A DNA stretch of 64,000 nucleotides from an uncultured Collinsella sp. (lineage in GTDB: Bacteria; Actinomycetota; Coriobacteriia; Coriobacteriales; Coriobacteriaceae). Every line of letters starts with the position of its first letter. The stretch's first letter is position 1. Both the position numbers and the translations under genes were made by a program. The notes under the pieces are model-generated. The model worked only from the letters and a program-made list of their open reading frames with translations. It had not been told where the DNA came from and searched no databases. The DNA is taken from positions 1 through 64,000 of the forward strand of contig CABQHT010000002.1 in the NCBI GenBank assembly GCA_902464035.1. Reading direction: 5' to 3'. Shown here piece after piece: positions 50,017 through 58,643 of the stretch.

Positions 50017-50735
50017 TCATCACCTTCTTTGGCACTCGGCTCAGCGGTGGTCGCGGCAGTCATGTCAGTGTCAACCGCAGCGGAAACATCCTGCACCCGA
50101 GTCCTGGCCGCCACCGGCGCCGGCCCAACCTGGATATCCCCACGTGCCCAATCGCCATCGAGCGCACGCGCCACCCAGTGATAGATGGGAATCGTAAAGA
50201 AGACCAGCGCGGCAAAGGGGCCGGTGCCAAACGGGAACATCAGCAAAAAGAACAGCAGCCAGCACACGGCCCAATACGGAAACGACTGGAACGGACCCTT
50301 CGCCGGAGTCGGGCCGGCAGCGCTGCCGCTCGTCACTTGCGCCGTTGCGGCATTGGCAGCCTGCGCGCTCCAGCTTGCCGCCTGCGCCGCCTTGGCCGCG
50401 GCATCACTCGCCTGCGTTGCTGCCTCAGTCGCACGCGCCGCCGCCTCGTGGGTGCGGGCGCGCTCTGCAGCCTCGGCCTCGCGCTGACGGGCGCGGTCCT
50501 CGTTCTCAAACTCGATGTCGTCTTCGATCTCGTCGCTCGGATTGAGCAGCTCGTCCAAGCTCACGCCATAGAGCTTGGCGAGCGAGATCAGATTCTCGGT
50601 ATCGGGCGAGCTCTCCGCGCGTTCCCATTTGCTGACCGCCTGGCGCGACAGCCCCAGCTTTCTCGCCAGCCCTTCTTGGCTAAAGCCCTTACTGCGACGA
50701 AGGTCGGCGAGCCGCTGCGCAGTTTCTACATTCAT
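50013..50735 (-). CDS. XRE-family regulator with Ala-rich linker and two membrane helices
   Basis: A 240-residue protein. Residues 7-62 are a Cro/CI-type helix-turn-helix (LADLRRSKGFSQEGLARKLG, then LSRQAVSKWERAESSPDTENL). A Glu/Ala-rich helical linker follows (residues 75-140), then two hydrophobic helices (WAVCWLLFFLLMFPFG and FAALVFFTIPIYHWVAR), so the regulator is membrane-tethered. ATG 50733-50735 follows AGGAGGAACC. It overlaps the DUF4097 gene. A membrane XRE plus DUF4097 is a plausible one-component envelope sensor (inference). Confidence 0.85.
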   Translation of the reverse strand: MNVETAQRLADLRRSKGFSQEGLARKLGLSRQAVSKWERAESSPDTENLISLAKLYGVSLDELLNPSDEIEDDIEFENEDRARQREAEAAERARTHEAAARATEAATQASDAAAKAAQAASWSAQAANAATAQVTSGSAAGPTPAKGPFQSFPYWAVCWLLFFLLMFPFGTGPFAALVFFTIPIYHWVARALDGDWARGDIQVGPAPVAARTRVQDVSAAVDTDMTAATTAEPSAKEGDE

Positions 50736-51002
50736 GGTTCCTCCTATGCTTTTGCCAGCCGTGCCGCCGGACCGTTTTGTTCTTAAGGCGCCTTGCACAG
50801 TTAAAAATCTATCCGCCACCGCCAAAAACATGCCACCTATTCTAGTGAGATTTTTGACAACCGGCGGTTGCGGGCGCATATGAGCTGCGGAAATGTGTCC
50901 AAACAAAGCAATGACCCGCCGCTTGGTTGTCCCCGTTACGGCGTTAACGGTAGTATGGTCGTACTGTTTATTCCGCACCGCCAACGGAGGGAGTCCCGCG
51001 CC

Positions 51003-51875
51003 GTGAACCGCGATTTCGCCTCATCGCTCATCCAGCTCAACAATACGTTCTATCGCGAGCACTCCGCCTCCTTTTCCGATACGCGCCAGGCCCCGTGGCC
51101 CGGCTGGGTGCGCACTATGGACATCGCGCTCGAGCAGCTCGATGTGGCCACCATCGAGCATCCCGTCCGTGTCTTCGATCTTGCCTGCGGCAATATGCGG
51201 TTCGAGAACTTTGCCGCCGGCGGCACGCTTGCCGCCAAGGGCGTAGATGGCGCGAGCCCCTCGGCAGACGCCAGCTGCCCCTTTGAGTTCTACGGCGTCG
51301 ACTCGTGCCAGGATCTGGCCATCGACGCGCGCGGCCATGCCCTGCGCATCCCCAACTTGCACTTCCAGGAACTCGACGTGCTCGACGCCCTCATGAAGCT
51401 CAACCCCGCCAAGACACCCGACGTGCTTTTCGACGCCCCGCTCGCCGACATCTCGGTCTGCTTTGGATTTATGCACCACGTGCCGTCGTGCGAGTACCGC
51501 GTACGCGTGCTCGACGCCCTGGTGCGCCAGACGCGCCCAGGCGGCATCATCGCCATCAGCTTTTGGGAGTTTATGAACGACGAGCGCATGGCGCGCAAGG
51601 CCGTTCGTGCCGAGGCCCGCGCCGAGCTCACCCCGCCGTTTGAAAGTTACGATTCCGCGCAGTTTGAAGCCGGCGACCACCTCATTGGCTGGCAAAACGA
51701 CCGCCACGCCTACCGCTATTGCCATCACTTTGACGATCAGCAGATCACCGACCTGGTGCGCGGCGTGCGCACATTCTACAAGAGCGGCGAGGTCCCCGTG
51801 CGCGAGCTTGAGCGCTTCCATGCCGACGGTCGCAGCGGCGAGCTCAACCGTTACGTGATTCTCAAGCGCCTGTAG
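51003..51875 (+). CDS. Trm9-like SAM-dependent tRNA methyltransferase candidate
   Basis: A 290-residue class I methyltransferase. The segment FYREHSASFSDTRQAPWPGW at residues 20-39 closely resembles the hallmark of Trm9/ALKBH8-type tRNA wobble methyltransferases (FS.TR..pWP.). The SAM site is in FDLACGNMRFENF near residue 60, and GFMHHVPSCEYRVRVLDALVRQTRPGGIIAISFW follows. In eukaryotes Trm9 methylates the carboxymethyluridine made by Elp3. Here elp3 lies 2 kb away and trmB is next, so a role in tRNA modification is likely but not proven. GTG 51003 has GGAGGG upstream; longer readings cross the promoter region. Confidence 0.72.
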   Translation: MNRDFASSLIQLNNTFYREHSASFSDTRQAPWPGWVRTMDIALEQLDVATIEHPVRVFDLACGNMRFENFAAGGTLAAKGVDGASPSADASCPFEFYGVDSCQDLAIDARGHALRIPNLHFQELDVLDALMKLNPAKTPDVLFDAPLADISVCFGFMHHVPSCEYRVRVLDALVRQTRPGGIIAISFWEFMNDERMARKAVRAEARAELTPPFESYDSAQFEAGDHLIGWQNDRHAYRYCHHFDDQQITDLVRGVRTFYKSGEVPVRELERFHADGRSGELNRYVILKRL

Positions 51876-51993
51876 GCATCGGCGACTTGCCGCCGAGCCG
51901 CACCGCAACTTTCGGGCAAGCTATGCCCCACCCTTTTCAACCCATTGATGGAACGTGCTGCCATGCGTTCCATACTCATGATCAAGGAGCCTC

Positions 51994-52833
51994 ATGGGAG
52001 CCATCCACGTTCGCACGCCTAAGAACTTTGTGCTCGAAGAGCGCCTGGAGCGCTACGCCGATGCCATCGAGACGAGCCCCGAGAGCTATACCGGACATTG
52101 GCGTGAAGCATGTACGCCGGCTGGTGGCAAGCCCTTCGCCCGCCTTCACCTGGATCTGGGCTGCGGCAAAGGCACCTATCTGGTTGAGCGAGCCCACTGC
52201 GAACCCGACACTCTCTTTATCGGCATGGACCAGGAGCCCATCTGCATTGCCTATGCCGCCCAGAAGATTTGCGAGCAGGAGCTGCCCAATGCGCTTGTGC
52301 TGCCCCGAGGCGCCGCATCGCTGCCGCGGCTGTTTGCCGCAGGCGAGCTCGACGCCATCACCATCAACTTTCCCACGCCGCAGCCCAAGGCCAAGTACGC
52401 CAAAAAACGACTCGTCCATGTCGACCATCTGATGCTCTACCGCCCGCTCTTTTCAGCCGGCGCCACCGTCACACTGCGAACCGACAGTAAGCCATTGCGC
52501 GACTACGCCCTGGGGCAGTTTGCCACGGCCGGCTACGACACGCTTTGGGTAAGCGACGACGTCCGCCGCGACCATCCCGAGCATCCCGAGACCGAATACG
52601 AATGCCGCACGCGCGAGATGGGTGCCGTCGTCTATGGCATTTGCGCCACACCCGGCGCGCAGCCCAGCAATGAACAGCTCGCGGCGGGCCGCGCGCAGGA
52701 GCAAAGCCTTGCCTGCTACCTGCCCGAAAACCTCGATGAGCTCACCTATGTACCTCTGGGCATGGAAGAGGCCGTCGAGAACTTTAGAAACCGCGCCCGC
52801 AAAGGCAAAAAGCGCCTTCCGCAGGAGTCATAG
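51994..52833 (+). CDS. trmB: tRNA (guanine-N7)-methyltransferase
   Basis: A 279-residue TrmB, which methylates G46 in the variable loop of tRNAs. SAM-binding residues are in LHLDLGCGKGTYLVE near residue 55 and FIGMDQEP. The ITINFPTPQPKAKYAKKRL stretch near 130 fits the conserved NFPDPWPKxxHxKRR motif, here with altered prolines and glutamine. LRTDSKPLRDYAL follows. The C terminus continues about 40 residues beyond most homologues. ATG 51994 has AAGGAG upstream. It follows the Trm9-like gene by 118 bases. Confidence 0.9.
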   Translation: MGAIHVRTPKNFVLEERLERYADAIETSPESYTGHWREACTPAGGKPFARLHLDLGCGKGTYLVERAHCEPDTLFIGMDQEPICIAYAAQKICEQELPNALVLPRGAASLPRLFAAGELDAITINFPTPQPKAKYAKKRLVHVDHLMLYRPLFSAGATVTLRTDSKPLRDYALGQFATAGYDTLWVSDDVRRDHPEHPETEYECRTREMGAVVYGICATPGAQPSNEQLAAGRAQEQSLACYLPENLDELTYVPLGMEEAVENFRNRARKGKKRLPQES

Positions 52834-53142
52834 GGGCTTTTGACAGTCACGTCGCCAGCGAGCAAGCGCAAATAGGCACCGACGAACGACCCTCAAGCCT
52901 AAGTGAGTAGACTTTTTAGCAATAGCCAAGCACAACCCGCATAGGAACAAGTAAAACCGCAGGTAAATCCCCTACGCAAAAGCCATGTGCTGGCGAAATC
53001 GCAAAAAGTCTACTCACTTAGCTCGCGGCCGCACCAAACGGCTGAGCAGAACGCCCATTTCCTGCATTTTCTTTCGCGCTGGCACCCCGCGCCGCCGCTA
53101 CGCCATAATAGTTGGCGGACAATCGCGAGAGAAAGCAAACAC
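52834..53142. other. Spacer between trmB and Ski2-like helicase, mostly a palindromic element
   Basis: 309 bases without a gene, 123 of which belong to the inverted-repeat element at 52899-53021. The last 120 bases contain the promoter and leader of the helicase gene; no clear -35/-10 pair was found. Confidence 0.5.
52899..53021. mobile_element. MITE-like element with perfect 19-bp terminal inverted repeats
   Basis: CTAAGTGAGTAGACTTTTT (52899-52917) and its exact reverse complement (53003-53021) enclose 85 bases. The similarity continues imperfectly inward (GC, then GCCA and AGCACA match TGTGCTGGC on the other side), so the whole 123 bases are close to a long palindrome. There is no coding capacity, as expected of a miniature inverted-repeat element or a repeated small-RNA locus. 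Confidence 0.7.
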
Positions 53143-55824
53143 ATGGCACAGACCACGACAGATATCGCCGCCAGCACCGTCTCCGGCGCCGGAGCCGCCA
53201 GCTCATTCTCGGGCGGCACGGGAACCGAAGCCGAATTCGGCTCACTCGGTGCGCTCTCCCCCACCTGGTGGGAGCCCGAGGACGGCAGCGAGCCCGAACC
53301 GTGGCTCACGCCCGACCAGGCCTTCGAGCGCTTCCTTGAATGGACGAGCAATCGCGGTATTGAGCTGTGGGACCACCAGGAAGAGGCCCTCATGGATCTA
53401 GCCGCCGGCGATCACGTCATTCTGGGCACGCCGACCGGATCGGGCAAGTCGCTTGTCGCGCTGGGCATGCTCTTTATGGGCATGGCACAGGGCAAACGCT
53501 GCTATTACACGGCCCCCATCAAGGCTCTGGTCAGCGAGAAGTTTTTCGACCTTGTGCAGGTGCTCGGCCGCGATAACGTCGGTATGATCACCGGCGACAC
53601 GCATATCAACACCAAGGCGCCCGTCATCTGCTGCACGGCAGAGATCCTTGCCAACGACGCACTACGCGAGGGCGAAGATGCCGATGTTGGCTGCGTCGCC
53701 ATGGACGAGTTCCACTACTTTGCCGACCCCGATCGCGGTTGGGCCTGGCAGGTGCCGCTGCTCACCCTGCCTCACACGCAATTCATGCTCATGAGCGCCA
53801 CGCTCGGCGATGTCACTGCCATCGCCGCCTCACTCGAGGAGCACACCGGCGCTGCTTGCGACTTGGTCGTCGACGCCCCGCGTCCTGTTCCGCTGAGTTA
53901 CGACTATGTGACGACCTCCCTCGAGGGCACGGTCGAGCTCGCCATACGCCGCGACGAGGCCCCACTCTATATCGTGCACTTTAGCCAGGATGCCGCACTT
54001 GCGACGGCACAGTCGCTCGCCAATTTTGGCATTGCCAGCAAGGAGCAGCGCGGGGCCATCAAGGAGGCGGCCAAGGGCACGAGCTTCTCGACGGCCTTCG
54101 GCAAAATCCTCAAGCGCTTGCTCGGATGCGGCGTCGGCGTGCACCATGCTGGCATGTTGCCGCGCTACCGCCTGCTGGTCGAGCGCTTGGCGCAGCAGGG
54201 CCTGCTACCCGTCATCTGCGGCACCGATACGCTCGGCGTCGGTATCAACGTGCCCATCCACACCGTGGTGCTCACCGCGCTCACCAAGTTCGATGGCTAC
54301 AAGATGCGTCGTCTGCGCGCCCGCGAGTTCCATCAGATTGCCGGTCGTGCCGGCCGCTCGGGCTTCGATACCGAGGGCATGGTCATCGCCGAGGCACCCG
54401 AGCACGAGATCGAGAATGCCAAGCTTATGGCCAAGGCGGGCGACGACCCCAAAAAGCTCCGCAAGATTAAAAAGAAGAAGGCCCCCGAGGGCTTTGTCAC
54501 CTGGAACAAGCAGACGTTCGAGCGCCTGATCGAGACGCAGCCCGAGACACTCAAGCCGCGCCTGCGCATCACGCACTCCATGGTGATTAGCGTGGTCGAG
54601 CAGGGTGGCGATGCCCGAGCCCGCGTACACGACCTCATCGAGACGAGCCTGCAGACCCCCGAGGAAAAGGCTAAGCTCGAGGTTCGTGCCGACGAGATCT
54701 TCGCCACGCTCATCGATTCCGGCGTCGTCGTTCGCACCGAGGTGCCGCCCGCACCCGACGCTCCGGCTGACGCCGCGCCGGACATCGACTACGCGCTGAC
54801 GGTCGACCTGCCCGAGGACTTTGCGCTCGACCAGCCGCTCTCGCCGTTTTTGCTTGCCGCGCTGGAGCTGCTCGATCCCGAGAGCGAGACCTATACCATG
54901 GACCTGATCTCGATGGTCGAGGCAACGCTCGAGGATCCCAAGCAGGTGCTGCGCGCTCAGGAGCGCGCAGCGCGCGACCGCGCGATGGCCGAAATGAAGG
55001 CTGACGGCGTCGAATATGAGGAACGCCTGGAGCGCATCCAGGATGTCACCTACGAAAAACCGCTCGAGGACTTGCTCGACGCCGCCTTCGACAAGTACTG
55101 CCAGGAAGTGCCCTGGGCAAACGACTACCAGCTCTCTCCCAAAAGCGTCCTGCGCGATATGCTGGAAAGCGCGAGCGATTTTAAGGGTTACATTCAAAAG
55201 CTCGGCATCGCCCGCTCCGAGGGCATTTTGCTGCGTTACCTGGCAGAGGCCTACCGTTCGCTCGACCGCACCGTGCCCATCGAGAAGCGCGACGAGCGTC
55301 TGCGCGACATTATCTCGTGGCTCGGCTTTGTGGTGCGCTCGGTGGACTCGAGCCTGGTGGACGAGTGGGAGAACGCCGGCAACCCGGCAGCCCTCGATGC
55401 TGCGCCGCCGCAGGGCATCGACGAGGTCGTGGCGGACCGCCGCGGCTGCACGCTGTTGGTGCGCAACGCGCTCTTCCGCCGCGTGACCCTTGCCGCCCGC
55501 GAGCACGTTCGCGACCTGGGCGAGCTCGACGACGACTGGGGCATGAGCGAGATTCGCTGGCAAAAAGCACTCGACGCTTACCACGAGCAGCACGAGGAAA
55601 TCCTCACCGACGGAGATGCCCGCAGCGCCGCGATGTTTTCCATCGACGAGTCCGACGAGAAGACCGCGCACGTATGGCACGTGCACCAGATCTTTGCCGA
55701 CGAGGATGGCGACCACGATTTTGGCATCATGGGCGATGTCGATCTGGACGCCACGCAAGACGGCGGCGAGGTAATCTTCAAGAACTACCGTGTCGGCTTT
55801 ATCGAGGACCTGCTCGAGGACTAG
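53143..55824 (+). CDS. Ski2-like DEAD/DEAH-box RNA helicase with DUF3516-type C terminus
   Basis: An 893-residue superfamily 2 helicase. Motif I GTPTGSGKS is near residue 98, CVAMDEFHYFADP for motif II, and FMLMSATLGDV for motif III. GVGVHHAGMLPRYR and TLGVGINVPIHTVV lie in the second RecA domain, and HQIAGRAGRSGFD is motif VI. A basic patch (DPKKLRKIKKKKAPEG) follows. The last 380 residues are alpha-helical and match the DUF3516-type tail of actinobacterial Ski2-like helicases. The likely role is RNA unwinding or decay. ATG 53143 is chosen because upstream codons fall in the repeat element; the RBS (GAGAGAAAG) is modest. Confidence 0.88.
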   Translation: MAQTTTDIAASTVSGAGAASSFSGGTGTEAEFGSLGALSPTWWEPEDGSEPEPWLTPDQAFERFLEWTSNRGIELWDHQEEALMDLAAGDHVILGTPTGSGKSLVALGMLFMGMAQGKRCYYTAPIKALVSEKFFDLVQVLGRDNVGMITGDTHINTKAPVICCTAEILANDALREGEDADVGCVAMDEFHYFADPDRGWAWQVPLLTLPHTQFMLMSATLGDVTAIAASLEEHTGAACDLVVDAPRPVPLSYDYVTTSLEGTVELAIRRDEAPLYIVHFSQDAALATAQSLANFGIASKEQRGAIKEAAKGTSFSTAFGKILKRLLGCGVGVHHAGMLPRYRLLVERLAQQGLLPVICGTDTLGVGINVPIHTVVLTALTKFDGYKMRRLRAREFHQIAGRAGRSGFDTEGMVIAEAPEHEIENAKLMAKAGDDPKKLRKIKKKKAPEGFVTWNKQTFERLIETQPETLKPRLRITHSMVISVVEQGGDARARVHDLIETSLQTPEEKAKLEVRADEIFATLIDSGVVVRTEVPPAPDAPADAAPDIDYALTVDLPEDFALDQPLSPFLLAALELLDPESETYTMDLISMVEATLEDPKQVLRAQERAARDRAMAEMKADGVEYEERLERIQDVTYEKPLEDLLDAAFDKYCQEVPWANDYQLSPKSVLRDMLESASDFKGYIQKLGIARSEGILLRYLAEAYRSLDRTVPIEKRDERLRDIISWLGFVVRSVDSSLVDEWENAGNPAALDAAPPQGIDEVVADRRGCTLLVRNALFRRVTLAAREHVRDLGELDDDWGMSEIRWQKALDAYHEQHEEILTDGDARSAAMFSIDESDEKTAHVWHVHQIFADEDGDHDFGIMGDVDLDATQDGGEVIFKNYRVGFIEDLLED

Positions 55825-55847
55825 CCGGGCGCAATGGGACGAAACAA

Positions 55848-55888
55848 AGCGGGGTCGCTGGCAACATCGCCAGCGGCCCCGCTTTTTG
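55848..55888. terminator. Bidirectional-looking intrinsic terminator after the Ski2-like helicase
   Basis: AGCGGGGTCGCTGGC (55848-55862) pairs with GCCAGCGGCCCCGCT (55869-55883) with one wobble, loop AACATC, followed by TTTTTG. It separates the converging helicase and DUF2130 genes. Confidence 0.92.
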
Positions 55889-55904
55889 CGCGATACGCTA
55901 TCCC

Positions 55905-57662
55905 CTACTCGGCATCCTCGACCTCATACGAATCCGCCTCGGCTGGCTCATCGTTCGTCTCTGTCGCGGCCCCGCGCGCCTCGTCAAACGCTGCTTTCAT
56001 GGTCTTGTTGCCCCACGTGAGCTTGCGAATGGTAAGATCGTCGGCTTTCTTGTTGGCAAGGCGCAGATTGTTCTCGGAGGACAGCAACGCCTCCTTGGTT
56101 TTCTGCAGATGGCTAATCGTCTTGTCGATCTCATCGATTGCCGTTTGGAACTTGCGGCTCGCGATCTCGTAGTTGCGGCCGAAATCGTTCTTGAACTTCT
56201 CCATCTTGGCTTCGAAGTTCGTGACATCGATATTCTGCTGCTTGTACTCCGCCAGCTCCTGCTTATAGCGAAGCGAACCCATGGCGGCATTGCGCAGCAG
56301 CGTAATGATGGGAATGAAGAACTGTGGGCGAATCACGTACATCTTCTCGTAGCGATAGCTCACGTCCACGATTCCTGCGTTATAGAGCTCGCTCTCGGGC
56401 TCGAGCAGCGTGCAGAGCACCGCGTACTCACAGCTTTTCTGGCGACGATCGTGATCGAGTTTCTTAAAGAAGTCCTCGTTTTTATGCTTGGTCGCGGTCT
56501 CGTCATTCTCGTTTTTCATCTCGAACATAATTGAGATGACCTCGTTGCCGCTCGCGTCGCACTCGCGGAAGATAAAGTCGCCCTTGGTGCCCTCGGACGC
56601 ATCGTTATCTTTCTCGAAGTACGCATTGGGAAACGCCGTCATGCGCAGACGGTTGAACTCGGTCTCGCAGTGCTGCTCGAGCGACTCGCCCACCATCTTG
56701 GTGGACAGGCGAACCTTCATGTCCTTAAGGCGCTCAATCTCTTCATCCTTGTAGCGAATCAGGTCATCGCTCGCGCGCTTGGCCTGCGCAAGCTCGAGCT
56801 CGTGTGCCGCCTTGGCTTGCTCCTCGCGAGAATCGCGCACCGCCAGCTCGCTCGTCAGTTTGGCACGTGCCTCATCGCGCTCTCGCTCCGCCGCGGCGAC
56901 CGCCTCTGACAGGTTCATTTTTGCCATCAGTTCCTGCTCGCGCAGCTGGGCACGCAGGCCCTCGGCCTCTTGCTCGGACTGAGCCTTTGCGGCGGAAAAC
57001 TTCTCTTGCACCTTCGCGCGATAGTCAGTAAGCGCGCGCTCGGCCTCGCTGCGAGCGGCATCGAGCTCACGCTGCGACTCTGCCGCGGCAGCGGCAAGCG
57101 CCATCTCCTGGGCCTTGTCCGCCGCGGCGATCCTGGCCTGCAGCTCGGCAATCTGAGCGTCGCGCGCGGACAGGTCGTTTTGAGCAGCATTGCGTGCCGC
57201 CGCCTCGGCAAGCCTGGCTTCATCATCTTTGCGCTCCAACTGCGCACGTAAATTGTCGATCTCGCGCTGAAGCTCGGCATTCTCCTTTTGAGCATCGGAA
57301 CGGGCCTCAACCGCCGCGCGCTGACTTGCACTCTCGCGCTCTGCGGCAGCGCCTTCGAGCTTGGCGCGCAGCTCGGCAAGCTCAGCGTCGCGCTTGGCAA
57401 CCTCTTGTGCCAGCTGCTGAGCTGCAGCGTTCTTCTGCTCGACAAGCTGAGCGTCGCGCTGAGACTCTGCCTTTTGCAAAGCAGCCGTCGAGCGCGAGCG
57501 CTCAAGCTCCAGTGCCTGCTCGCCCTCGCGCTGGACCGCCTTCACGCGCTCATCCAGGTCGCGCGAGAACTCGGCATCGCGCACCTGCTTGACGATATCC
57601 GCATAACCGGACGCATCGACCTTAAAAACTTCGCCGCAATGCGGGCACTTGATCTCGTTCAT
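55905..57662 (-). CDS. DUF2130 protein: zinc-hook N terminus, long coiled coil, nuclease-like C terminus
   Basis: A 585-residue protein. It starts with a CxxC zinc motif ([10 protein letters not shown]). A long coiled coil runs from about residue 25 to 330, rich in Ala, Glu and Arg. The C-terminal DUF2130 core contains [11 protein letters not shown], then [12 protein letters not shown] near 390. The GDF...E.K spacing resembles a PD-(D/E)xK nuclease active site. [26 protein letters not shown] follows. The family is widespread and of unknown function; a DNA-associated nuclease or defence role has been proposed but not shown. Single gene on the minus strand, sharing a terminator with the Ski2-like helicase. 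Confidence 0.83.
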   Translation of the reverse strand: MNEIKCPHCGEVFKVDASGYADIVKQVRDAEFSRDLDERVKAVQREGEQALELERSRSTAALQKAESQRDAQLVEQKNAAAQQLAQEVAKRDAELAELRAKLEGAAAERESASQRAAVEARSDAQKENAELQREIDNLRAQLERKDDEARLAEAAARNAAQNDLSARDAQIAELQARIAAADKAQEMALAAAAAESQRELDAARSEAERALTDYRAKVQEKFSAAKAQSEQEAEGLRAQLREQELMAKMNLSEAVAAAERERDEARAKLTSELAVRDSREEQAKAAHELELAQAKRASDDLIRYKDEEIERLKDMKVRLSTKMVGESLEQHCETEFNRLRMTAFPNAYFEKDNDASEGTKGDFIFRECDASGNEVISIMFEMKNENDETATKHKNEDFFKKLDHDRRQKSCEYAVLCTLLEPESELYNAGIVDVSYRYEKMYVIRPQFFIPIITLLRNAAMGSLRYKQELAEYKQQNIDVTNFEAKMEKFKNDFGRNYEIASRKFQTAIDEIDKTISHLQKTKEALLSSENNLRLANKKADDLTIRKLTWGNKTMKAAFDEARGAATETNDEPAEADSYEVEDAE

Positions 57663-57720
57663 GGCAGCTCCTCGATGGACGCAAATTTCAACCGCCTACA
57701 CTCTACCGCGCCGCACGGAC

Positions 57721-57753
57721 AAAAAAGACGCCGCCGCCATAATGGCAACGGCG
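57721..57753 (-). terminator. Intrinsic terminator downstream of ydjC
   Basis: On the minus strand an interrupted stem (CGCCG at 57729-57733 and GCCA at 57736-57739, with their partners at 57743-57753) is followed by TCTTTTTTG (57721-57728). A second hairpin just upstream on the transcript (57761-57771 with 57781-57791, CACCACAAAGG, perfect 11 bp) reinforces it. Confidence 0.7.
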
Positions 57754-57801
57754 CCAGAACCACCACAAAGGCGACTGTCCCCTTTGTGGTGACTTGGGTC
57801 C

Positions 57802-58566
57802 TTACAGGTCGCGGTAGTCGATCAGGCGAAGATCAGGTTGAGACTCAAGCCAAGTGCGAAGCTCGGGGTCGATCAGCGCATCGACTTCCTTGGTGCGGTC
57901 GGTCGTGAGCGAGCTGTTCTCCAGGATAAAACGATCGAGATAGCCCGGATGGCACACAAAGACGACCGTCTCGCCGTCCACCATCTCGCGAACCGTCTGC
58001 ATGATTGCCTCTTTGGGCTCGTAGCCCGGCTCCATCGAGCGCATCACCATGCGCAGATCAGTATCTCCGCAATGCACCACAGCCGCGGGGTCGAAGCTCG
58101 CCTTTTGCTCCTTAAGGCCCAGCTCCTGAGCAACCGCCGAGATCGCTCGGTTAAGGTTTTTGCTCATGACGGCATGGGCCTCAAAGTAATCGGGCTCGCG
58201 GCCCACGATCTCGACAAAGCGGTCATGCTGCGCGCGGATCTCGATGCAGGCCTCGTCGAAGTCTATCAACTCCTCGCCGCGCTTAAAATGATCGCGGAAG
58301 GTACGGCTGCTATGGAACTCGCCGTTCTCGTTGAGCATGCTCGGAATGAGCTCCGGGTCGGCACACGGCTTGCCCAGGCACACGTTGGTGTGCTGACCCA
58401 CCGCAATGCCGACATCCGCCACGAGCGACCAGCCACGCTCGGCCTCGGGCATATTGGGCATAAGTCCCGCCGAGCGCACCAGGCCCTCATTGATACTGCG
58501 GGCAATCCCCAGGTTAACGGCATACGAATAACCGATATCGTCGGCACGAATGAGCAATTGCTTCAT
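57802..58566 (-). CDS. ChbG/YdjC-family carbohydrate deacetylase
   Basis: A 254-residue protein of the YdjC/ChbG family. RADDIGYSYAVNLGI near the start gives the metal-binding Asp pair. GQHTNVCLGKPC supplies the next histidine, and HAVMSKNLNRAI and VFVCHPGYLDRFIL give later ligands. The family removes acetyl groups from chito-oligosaccharides or related sugars. It lies directly downstream of a beta-glucoside/sugar-type PTS gene, and the 77-base gap suggests one transcript (ptsEIIBC then ydjC). ATG 58564-58566 is set by GGGGGTCAAT; a start four codons earlier is too close to the RBS. Confidence 0.87.
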   Translation of the reverse strand: MKQLLIRADDIGYSYAVNLGIARSINEGLVRSAGLMPNMPEAERGWSLVADVGIAVGQHTNVCLGKPCADPELIPSMLNENGEFHSSRTFRDHFKRGEELIDFDEACIEIRAQHDRFVEIVGREPDYFEAHAVMSKNLNRAISAVAQELGLKEQKASFDPAAVVHCGDTDLRMVMRSMEPGYEPKEAIMQTVREMVDGETVVFVCHPGYLDRFILENSSLTTDRTKEVDALIDPELRTWLESQPDLRLIDYRDL

Positions 58567-58643
58567 ATTGACCCCCATCTACGGAAAGGGACACTTGAAG
58601 CGCAGCCAAGTGCCCCAGATAATTGTCCTACCGAACGGATGCT

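Noticed and set aside
54205..55758. 517-codon minus-strand frame inside the Ski2-like helicase gene
   Set aside because: Shadow frame; the helicase motifs on the plus strand continue through it.
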